Positions 32,790 to 38,619 of a stretch of DNA of 64,000 nt are shown piece by piece; the stretch's first letter is position 1; each line of letters starts with the position of its first letter. The notes beneath the pieces were generated by a model. That model did no database searches. It was not told the origin of the DNA and saw only the letters and a list, made by a program, of their open reading frames with translations. A program made the position numbers and the translations under genes. The stretch covers positions 1 to 64,000 of the forward strand of contig JACPNK010000007.1 of the NCBI GenBank assembly GCA_016185525.1, written 5' to 3'. Source of the DNA: Candidatus Yanofskyibacteriota bacterium (GTDB taxonomy: Bacteria > Patescibacteria > Paceibacteria > 2-02-FULL-40-12 > IGHO2-12-FULL-4).

Positions 32790-32810
32790 CATCAAGGTTA
32801 AACCTTGATG
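32790..32810. repeat. Palindrome centred on the metK stop codon
   Basis: CATCAAGGTT-A-AACCTTGATG is a perfect 10-1-10 palindrome. The metK stop (TAA on the minus strand, 32798-32800) lies at its centre. A one-base variant (ATCAAGATTTAACCTTGATG) occurs at 43105-43122. Confidence 0.7.
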
Positions 32811-33850
32811 ATTTTTTCCCAAGGCAAACTTGGCTTGCTGAAGTGGCCGTAAGTAGCTGTTTGAGTAAAAATGGGTTTGCGCAGACCCAGCCTTTCAATG
32901 ATTGCCAACGGAGAAAAATCAAATTTTTCTGCGATTACTTTTTTAATTCTCTTCTCGTCGCCTGTTTTATAAGTTTCTACCTCAACCATAAGAGGTTCTT
33001 TTTTGCCTATGGCGTAAGCGATGCTGACCAGGCATTTTTTTGCCAGTTTGTTGGCGACTATGTTTTTGGCGGCAAAGCGGGCCATGTAGGCGGCCGAACG
33101 GTCAACCTTACTTGCGTCTTTTCCGGAAAAACAGCCGCCGCCGTGAGGAATCAGTCCGCCATAAGTGTCAACCATGATTTTTCTGCCGGTAAGACCGGTA
33201 TCAGCAGTAAAACCTCCAACGACAAATCTGCCGGTTGGGTTTATCAGTACTTGATAGTTGCCGGAGCCAACTACCGGCTTAATCAATTTTTTTGTGAGCA
33301 GTTCCCGTATCTCTGACAACCCCATCTTTTCGTCGTGCTGGCAAGAAACAACAACCGCACTTACTTTTTTTCCCGCCACAGTAACTTGAGATTTGCCGTC
33401 CGGTCTTAACCACGAAAATTGAGGGTTTTTTCTTCTCAACTCTTCCAAACCCTTTGTGAGTTTGTGCGCCAAAACTACGGGCAAGGGCAGTAATTCGGGG
33501 GTTTCGTCAGTGGCGTAACCATACATAATACCTTGGTCGCCGGCTCCGCCTGTGTCCACCCCCATAGCTATATCGGGTGATTGTTTGTTTACATTTACCA
33601 CTATTTTCGGTTTATCTTTGTAGCCGATTTCGTAATATATTTTTTTGACCAAGGAGGGCACGTCTACAGTTCCCTTGCTTGTCACTTCTCCGCCGACAAC
33701 TATTAGTCCGCTGGAACCAAAAGTTTCCACGGCGACTCTGCTTTTGGGATCTTGTTCCAAAAATGCATCCAATATGGTATCTGAAATTTGGTCGCAGATT
33801 TTGTCCGGATGGCCGGAGGTAACGCTCTCGGCTGTAAATAATTTAGCCAT
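32798..33850 (-). CDS. metK: S-adenosylmethionine synthetase
   Basis: It makes SAM from methionine and ATP; 350 residues, about 30 shorter than E. coli MetK but with all core blocks. FTAESVTSGHPDKICDQISD opens the ATP site. GGAGDQGIMYGYA, PDGKSQVTV, GGLIPHGGGCFSGKDASKVD and RSAAYMARFAAKNIV are conserved. No SAM riboswitch is visible upstream; instead a promoter places the transcript start at the ATG. A palindrome is centred on the stop. Confidence 0.96.
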   Translation of the reverse strand: MAKLFTAESVTSGHPDKICDQISDTILDAFLEQDPKSRVAVETFGSSGLIVVGGEVTSKGTVDVPSLVKKIYYEIGYKDKPKIVVNVNKQSPDIAMGVDTGGAGDQGIMYGYATDETPELLPLPVVLAHKLTKGLEELRRKNPQFSWLRPDGKSQVTVAGKKVSAVVVSCQHDEKMGLSEIRELLTKKLIKPVVGSGNYQVLINPTGRFVVGGFTADTGLTGRKIMVDTYGGLIPHGGGCFSGKDASKVDRSAAYMARFAAKNIVANKLAKKCLVSIAYAIGKKEPLMVEVETYKTGDEKRIKKVIAEKFDFSPLAIIERLGLRKPIFTQTATYGHFSKPSLPWEKIIKV

Positions 33851-33856
33851 AAAAAA

Positions 33857-33884
33857 ATGTTATCAGATAAACAGTTGCTGTCAA
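33857..33884 (-). promoter_or_regulatory. Promoter of metK, leaderless
   Basis: On the minus strand, TTGACA (33879-33884), 16 bases, TAACAT (33857-33862), then six bases to the ATG. The upstream stretch to 34010 holds an imperfect hairpin around CCATA/TATGG but no gene. Confidence 0.6.
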
Positions 33885-34056
33885 CGTGTATTTTTCTTTT
33901 TACCCATGCTTGAAAATTTTAGGTTGGCCATATGCCTTAATTATGGCTTAAAACCTAGGTTATTCCACAACGTGTGCGTGGATAGTACCGAAGACACTTG
34001 ACAGGCGGAGATGATAAATGGTAATGTACACCAAGAGTTATTTGAAAGGAGCAAAT

Positions 34057-34326
34057 ATGGGAGTACTGATAGTGGGAATAACGGGCGCAGTTCTGGGTCT
34101 ATTGGCTGGAGTAAAGTTCTTGCTCTGGTGGATGGGGAGTGGATATATGCCGGGATATTATTTCTGGGGTGGCGAAGTGTTGTTTTGCCTAACGCTTTTA
34201 ATACCCTTGGCCGTTTCCATAATGTTGGGATTCGAGCTGGGCATTTTTGCTGGAAAAATGTTCACTCTTGGCCTTTACTCCTATCTGGATAAGCTGGATA
34301 AGGTAAAAAATACAAAAACCGACTAA
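34057..34326 (+). CDS. Small membrane protein
   Basis: An 89-residue protein from ATG 34057, which has AAAGGAG seven bases upstream; in-frame ATGs at 34018 and 34027 lack such a site. Two hydrophobic segments (about 2-23 and 39-60) and a charged C-terminus (LDKLDKVKNTKTD) predict a two-span protein. I recognise no family. TTGACA at 33998-34003 is a candidate -35. A terminator overlaps the stop codon, so this is a one-gene unit. Confidence 0.65.
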   Translation: MGVLIVGITGAVLGLLAGVKFLLWWMGSGYMPGYYFWGGEVLFCLTLLIPLAVSIMLGFELGIFAGKMFTLGLYSYLDKLDKVKNTKTD

Positions 34327-34343
34327 CATCGGTTTTTCTTTTT
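34314..34343 (+). terminator. Terminator overlapping the stop codon of the 34057 gene
   Basis: AAAAACCGA (34314-34322) pairs with TCGGTTTTT (34329-34337), followed by CTTTTT. The stop TAA is in the loop. Confidence 0.85.
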
Positions 34344-34354
34344 GCCATCTCTGC

Positions 34355-34382
34355 TTGAAAGTTTTAAGAAAAAAGCTAATAT
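34355..34382 (+). promoter_or_regulatory. Promoter of the 34396-34692 gene
   Basis: TTGAAA (34355-34360) and TAATAT (34377-34382) are 16 bases apart. It starts directly after the preceding terminator. Confidence 0.55.
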
Positions 34383-34395
34383 CTTATCTAGCACA

Positions 34396-34692
34396 TTGAG
34401 AAAGGGGAAAGTATATGAATTGCGACAATGCCAGAAGTACCTTAAGAAAGATGCATGCACCAGTGACAACCACGATTTTATTGGAGAAAGAGAGGCCGAT
34501 TACGCCCTTGAGCATGCTTCTGGATGCGATAATTGTAAAGCTTGGTTTAAGGAAGAATTGTGTGAAAGGTTGAGAGAACAAGCCGAAGGCAACAGTTTGG
34601 CAGAAGATGTGTTGATGAGCCACGGCATGATGCACGAAATCTTAGATATTGATTGTCCTACTTTTGACGATCTTGGTAATCTTAGAAATTGA
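34396..34692 (+). CDS. Small Cys/His protein, start uncertain
   Basis: The frame encodes a soluble protein with ADYALEHASGCDNCKAWFKE, an H-x3-C-x2-C arrangement like the zinc-binding helix of anti-sigma factors, plus other cysteines (RQCQKY, KDACTSD, DIDCPTF). The start is a problem. The best ribosome site (AAGGGGAAA) sits before an ATG at 34415 in another frame that soon stops. In this frame only TTG codons (34396, 34420) are available after the promoter. A one-base indel near the start, or a TTG start, would explain this. Function unknown. Confidence 0.5.
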   Translation: MRKGKVYELRQCQKYLKKDACTSDNHDFIGEREADYALEHASGCDNCKAWFKEELCERLREQAEGNSLAEDVLMSHGMMHEILDIDCPTFDDLGNLRN

Positions 34693-34703
34693 GGGTGTAA
34701 CAC

Positions 34704-35102
34704 ATGAACGAAGTCTGTCAGAGGTTGTCTATTCAGGATTCTGTTTTGTTGTCAGCGTCCCGCGCAAATTTACCCAAAACTATCAAAGCTGTTATTGAGG
34801 AGGGTGTAGACCCAAATATTAAGAGATTAACTGATGGATATACGCCTCTGTTGTTGGCGGCTTGGGATGGGCTATTGGATAACGTAAGGGTTTTGGTTGA
34901 GGCAGGCGCTGATATTAACGCAGTTAGCAACGAAGGCGGTTCGGCGCTTATGCTTGCGGCGCAAAGGGGCTGGAGAGAGATTGTTGAATATCTGCTTTCT
35001 CGTGGTGCGGACAAAACGCTTGTTGATCTAGAGGGATACACAGCTTTAGGTGCCGCGCAAACAATGGGCCATTTAGAGATAGTCAAGTTGATTAGCCGAT
35101 AA
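34704..35102 (+). CDS. Ankyrin-repeat protein
   Basis: A 132-residue protein built of about four ankyrin repeats. DGYTPLLLAAWDGLLDNVRV, LVEAGADINAVSNEGGSAL, AAQRGWREIVEYLLSRGADK and EGYTALGAAQTMGHLEIVKL show the TPLxxAA and GADxN signatures. There is no signal peptide, so it is probably a cytoplasmic protein-binding scaffold. GAGGGTG precedes the ATG. It follows the Cys/His gene by 11 bases and ends in a terminator that overlaps its stop, so the two may share a transcript. Confidence 0.88.
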   Translation: MNEVCQRLSIQDSVLLSASRANLPKTIKAVIEEGVDPNIKRLTDGYTPLLLAAWDGLLDNVRVLVEAGADINAVSNEGGSALMLAAQRGWREIVEYLLSRGADKTLVDLEGYTALGAAQTMGHLEIVKLISR

Positions 35103-35118
35103 CATCGGCTTTTCTTTT
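35094..35118 (+). terminator. Terminator overlapping the ankyrin gene stop
   Basis: AGCCGAT-AAC-ATCGGCT followed by TTTCTTTTTG. The stop codon TAA spans stem and loop, as in the terminator at 34314-34343. Confidence 0.8.
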
Positions 35119-35134
35119 TGCCAATTTTTGTGTT

Positions 35135-36004
35135 ATGAAATTTGAAATGGGTGAAAATATTTCTAAAAAAGAATGGGCAATTTTGGGAGGCTTGGTTCTT
35201 GTCGCTTTTCTCTCTTTTTCTTTTGGTAGCAACGATGGTTTACTTCATATTTACTTTTTGGATGTCGGGCAAGGAGACGCGATATTTGTAGAGACTCCGA
35301 GCGGCAAGCAAATTTTGATTGATGGCGGGCCGGACGAAACTATTTTGCAGAGACTAGGCGAGGTGATGCCTTTTTATGACAGGGTTATAGATTTAGTCAT
35401 CAACACGCACCCGGATGCCGACCATTTGGCTGGTTTGTTGAGTGTTCTGGAAAGATACAAAGTTCTAGCGATTGCTGAAACAGGAATGGCTTGTGAGACT
35501 TCTTTGTGCGCCGAGTGGAAAAATTTAAAAACTGACGAGGGTGCTGATTTGATTAATCTTGTTCTTGGGCAGGAAATGGAGGCGGGCGGAGCCCGCTTTT
35601 TGGTTTTGCATCCTTTTGAGGATGAAACGGGCAAGACTTTTTCTAAAAGGAACAACGGCGGAATTGTTTTGAAGCTTGTTTTCGGGTCTCAATCGCTTTT
35701 ACTTACCGGTGATATTGAAAAGCAGGTTGAGAACAAACTGGTTTCGGCGGGGATAAATATAGATTCAGATTTTTTGAAGATTGCGCATCACGGCAGTAAG
35801 ACTTCAAGCACGGAAGAATTCATAAAAAAAGTCAGCCCCTTGGCGGCTTTTATTGAAGTGGGGCGGAATAACAAATACGGACACCCTACGGAAGAAGTTA
35901 TAAACAGACTTGCGGATTTTAAGATTCCGTATTATCGTACAGATATAGACGGGACGGTTGAATTAAGGTTGGATAGGGCTGGCGGTTATAAAGTGATCAA
36001 GTAA
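35135..36004 (+). CDS. Metallo-beta-lactamase-fold hydrolase, detached ComEC C-terminal domain
   Basis: A 289-residue protein. One N-terminal membrane segment (WAILGGLVLVAFLSFSFG) places the enzyme outside. LHIYFLDVGQGDAIFVETP, NTHPDADHLAGLL (metal ligands), LLLTGDIE and LKIAHHGSKTSSTEEF are the signature of the ComEC-type MBL domain, thought to be a nuclease that degrades one DNA strand during uptake. The channel part of ComEC lies 4.3 kb upstream as a separate gene. Together they could make a split ComEC. Confidence 0.92.
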   Translation: MKFEMGENISKKEWAILGGLVLVAFLSFSFGSNDGLLHIYFLDVGQGDAIFVETPSGKQILIDGGPDETILQRLGEVMPFYDRVIDLVINTHPDADHLAGLLSVLERYKVLAIAETGMACETSLCAEWKNLKTDEGADLINLVLGQEMEAGGARFLVLHPFEDETGKTFSKRNNGGIVLKLVFGSQSLLLTGDIEKQVENKLVSAGINIDSDFLKIAHHGSKTSSTEEFIKKVSPLAAFIEVGRNNKYGHPTEEVINRLADFKIPYYRTDIDGTVELRLDRAGGYKVIK

Positions 36005-36006
36005 AG

Positions 36007-36070
36007 TTGGTCATTTGAACATTAGACATTGGGGTTTCTTTAGAATAATTAGGTCAATTAGAATAATTAG
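36007..36070. repeat. 64-bp AT-rich repeat, inverted copy of 44207-44270
   Basis: Contains ACATTAGACATTGGGGTTTC and TAGAATAATTAGGTCAATTA. It matches the reverse complement of 44207-44270 with one or two differences. Confidence 0.85.
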
Positions 36071-36083
36071 AAATTAAAATTTT

Positions 36084-36596
36084 ATGTCTGATCAACTGCA
36101 ACGAACCTTAGTCTTGCTAAAACCCGACACGATAAATCGGGGGATTGTTGGTGAGATTTTACAGAAATTTGAGAGAGTTGGCGCGAAAATGATCGGTCTC
36201 AAGCTTATACAATGCGATGAAAAAACTGCTATGTGTCATTATGGCGAAGATGTTGTCCGCAGGCGCGGAGAGCATATCAGAAAGCTGATGGTTGAGATGC
36301 TCACAACGAGCCCGGTTGTTGCTGTCGTTTTTGAAGGCGTAGAGATAGTTGAGGTGGTGCGCAAGCTTGTGGGCGAAACGGAACCTAAAAAAGCCGCGCC
36401 CGGCACAATTCGGGGCGACTATGCCCATGTTTCTTATGCTTACTCTGACGCCAAAAAAATCGGCGTATTTAACTTAATACATGCTTCGGCCAATCCGGAA
36501 GAAGCGAAAGCAGAAATTGATGTTTGGTTTAAACCGGAAGAACTGGTGAACCACAAGCCTTTATATACAAAGTATGTTTTAAGAGAAGATGACTGA
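36084..36596 (+). CDS. ndk: Nucleoside diphosphate kinase
   Basis: It moves phosphate between nucleoside di- and triphosphates; 170 residues. TLVLLKPDTINRGIVGEIL opens the protein. The catalytic His is in FNLIHASANPEEAKAEI, and APGTIRGDYA is conserved. It is about 20 residues longer than E. coli Ndk; the extra part is the charged stretch around YGEDVVRRRGEHIRKL. The end overlaps the Nudix gene by 8 bases. Confidence 0.94.
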   Translation: MSDQLQRTLVLLKPDTINRGIVGEILQKFERVGAKMIGLKLIQCDEKTAMCHYGEDVVRRRGEHIRKLMVEMLTTSPVVAVVFEGVEIVEVVRKLVGETEPKKAAPGTIRGDYAHVSYAYSDAKKIGVFNLIHASANPEEAKAEIDVWFKPEELVNHKPLYTKYVLREDD

Positions 36597-37116
36597 CGTT
36601 GGACGTCCGGAAAAAGCAACAGTCATCAGATCAACCAACAAGAACTTGCAAAAACTTGATCCAAAACTGCATATCGTGGCGGCGACTGCAATTATTGTAA
36701 AAGATAATAAATTTTTGATTGCAAAAAGAGCGTCTTGGGAAAAAGCCTTTCCTGACAAGTGGACAGTCCCGGGCGGAAAGTTGAAGTTTGGCGAATATAA
36801 ACTGGAAAGAGTCGCTTCCGGTTTTCCACAGCAGTATAATGTCGTGGATTGGCTGGTTCGCAAGGAAGTTAAAGAAGAAGTCGGTTTGGAAATAAAAAAG
36901 CCAAGCTATCTTTGCGACTTGGTTTTTATCCGGCCGGACGGCTTTCCGGTGGTTACCCTTTCTTACTGGGCTCATTACAAAAGCGGCAAAGTCAAGCTTT
37001 CAAAAGAAATGACTGACCATGCTTGGGTTAATCTTAAAGAGGCCAAAAAATACGATCTGATTGACGGTATTTGGGATGAATTAAAAATGGTTGATAGTAT
37101 TTTGAAGAAGAGTTAA
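36589..37116 (+). CDS. Nudix hydrolase with an expanded Nudix box
   Basis: A 175-residue protein. The Nudix box begins as usual (VPGGKLKFGE) and ends as usual (KEVKEEVGLEI). However, about 22 residues lie between the first Glu and the KEVKEE helix, where the consensus has seven. The insert (RVASGFPQQYNVVDWL) could hold a substrate loop. The first 35 residues before HIVAATAIIV are variable. It is coupled to ndk by overlap, which suits a nucleotide-pool role. The substrate is unknown. Confidence 0.85.
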   Translation: MTDVGRPEKATVIRSTNKNLQKLDPKLHIVAATAIIVKDNKFLIAKRASWEKAFPDKWTVPGGKLKFGEYKLERVASGFPQQYNVVDWLVRKEVKEEVGLEIKKPSYLCDLVFIRPDGFPVVTLSYWAHYKSGKVKLSKEMTDHAWVNLKEAKKYDLIDGIWDELKMVDSILKKS

Positions 37117-37297
37117 AATATTATCGGAGGCTGGACTGGTTTGAGGTGAAGATTTAGGACATTTAATTTTTCCAGGGAGTCTTTATAGAATTTCTTTAAT
37201 GAAATTTCATTGTTTGGAATTTCTGATAGGAAGTTTTGCGGACACCCACTTAATTTTAGCTAAATTCTTAACCTCTGACCGGTTTCAGCCTTCAATT

Positions 37298-37326
37298 AAA
37301 AATCCCCCATTGGGGGATTTTTTTTG
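37298..37326. terminator. Bidirectional terminator between nudix and GAPDH genes
   Basis: AATCCCCCA and TGGGGGATT form a 9-bp stem followed by TTTTTTTTG on the plus strand and a T-rich side on the minus strand. The rest of the 37117-37337 spacer shows no gene. Confidence 0.85.
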
Positions 37327-37337
37327 TAATCTTTGCT

Positions 37338-38435
37338 TTAGACTTCGTCAAATAAAAATGGCGGTCTAAAAAAATGGTCAGCAAGCAGTTCTTTGTAGAT
37401 TCCCGAGTCTTTCAGCCAGAGGACAGCCGCAACTGAAGAAAGTAGGGCGTTGCCGTCTTGAGGGGTGAAACAGCGGCCGACAACTTCGTGGCCTCCGGAG
37501 ATAACCTCAATTGATGGCAGACAGACCACTGTTTGGTTTAGGATTCTTCCGTAATTTCCACGGTCTCTACCTCCAGAAAAAATTTGGTTGTTGGTGTTTC
37601 GGTAGGTGACAGCTGTTAAGGGGTTGTTGCGGAATCTTTTTTCCACTTCTTCTTTCGTAACAAAACTTTTTGTCATGATAGAAAAATATACCGTATGCAT
37701 ATATGAGTTATTGAGAATGTCGGCTGCCGTGTGAATGTCCAAATTTATGTCGCCCAAAGTTCTTAAAACTCGAATGGCATCTACTGCTTGGTGCGAGCCG
37801 TAACCCGTGTCTGTCGGTTCTCCCACCTCTACTCCGACGGTGGACTCTGACTGTGAGACATCGCTTGCCCGTCTTCCAAGATAGAATCGCGCTCTGATTA
37901 AGTTATCATAGTTAAATTTCCCCATGTTTTCTGGGTCTAGAGCCAAAGTTTTCAGCAAGACTAAGACTTGATGAGTATTACAGCTTACAACCTGCAGAAA
38001 CCGATCTCTACCCGGTTCTAAAGCCGAGTCATTTATATTCAGAGCGTACGGCTTGCCGAATCCCTTTTCTGATCCTTGGGCGATAAAGCCTAGTTTTCTG
38101 GCGGTTTTTTCATAATATTTTCTTTTAAATTCTCTAGCTATGCCTTTGTCGGTGCAGTCAACAATAATGTCGGCTCGGTTAAGGGCTTGAGTGAAAGTGT
38201 AGTCCGGTTCCAAACAGTATCCTTCAAGAAGCTTTTTAAAATTATCCAAGCTTTCAGATGGGACTGCTAGCTTGGCTCCTTCGTGGATAAAATCAACTAT
38301 AAAACCGCGGTCTTTTAGTAACGGTAAGTGTTTGTGAAAAATAATCTCATCAATGCCAAGAGCCTTTTTTACAGTTAAAAAAAGCTTTATTAAAGGCTGT
38401 CCAATGGTGCCTGTACCAACCACCAAAATTCTCAT
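37338..38435 (-). CDS. gap2: Type II (archaeal-type) glyceraldehyde-3-phosphate dehydrogenase
   Basis: A 365-residue enzyme. The Rossmann start is RILVVGTGTIGQPLIKLF. ADIIVDCTDKGIAREFK and the catalytic cysteine in VVSCNTHQVL match the type II GAPDH of archaea, which uses NAD or NADP, rather than bacterial GapA. Many CPR genomes carry this form. The N-terminal half has an insertion around 40-75. GAGGGAG precedes the ATG. tpiA at the window end is the only other glycolytic gene here. The gene symbol is tentative. Confidence 0.85.
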   Translation of the reverse strand: MRILVVGTGTIGQPLIKLFLTVKKALGIDEIIFHKHLPLLKDRGFIVDFIHEGAKLAVPSESLDNFKKLLEGYCLEPDYTFTQALNRADIIVDCTDKGIAREFKRKYYEKTARKLGFIAQGSEKGFGKPYALNINDSALEPGRDRFLQVVSCNTHQVLVLLKTLALDPENMGKFNYDNLIRARFYLGRRASDVSQSESTVGVEVGEPTDTGYGSHQAVDAIRVLRTLGDINLDIHTAADILNNSYMHTVYFSIMTKSFVTKEEVEKRFRNNPLTAVTYRNTNNQIFSGGRDRGNYGRILNQTVVCLPSIEVISGGHEVVGRCFTPQDGNALLSSVAAVLWLKDSGIYKELLADHFFRPPFLFDEV

Positions 38436-38517
38436 TTTAACTCCCTCAAGTTTTTTTAAAGATCTTTATACCGAAAATATTAGACTTTTTGATGTTTAAG
38501 TACAAGAGCGCTCACTA

Positions 38518-38546
38518 TTGACTTTTTGTGGGCAAAGTATTATAAT
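38518..38546 (+). promoter_or_regulatory. Strong promoter of the surface-protein gene
   Basis: TTGACT (38518-38523), 17 bases, TATAAT (38541-38546): the best sigma-70 match in the window. The leader is about 65 bases. Confidence 0.8.
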
Positions 38547-38619
38547 TAATAGAATAACTAGCCTTTACTTTTGCTTAGCATTGCGCTAACTTAGTAGATT
38601 AGTAAATTAACCTTAAATT

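Noticed and set aside
33851..34010. SAM riboswitch upstream of metK
   Set aside because: A promoter reads directly into the metK ATG, leaving no leader, and I see no conserved SAM-binding core. The weak hairpin here is not enough.
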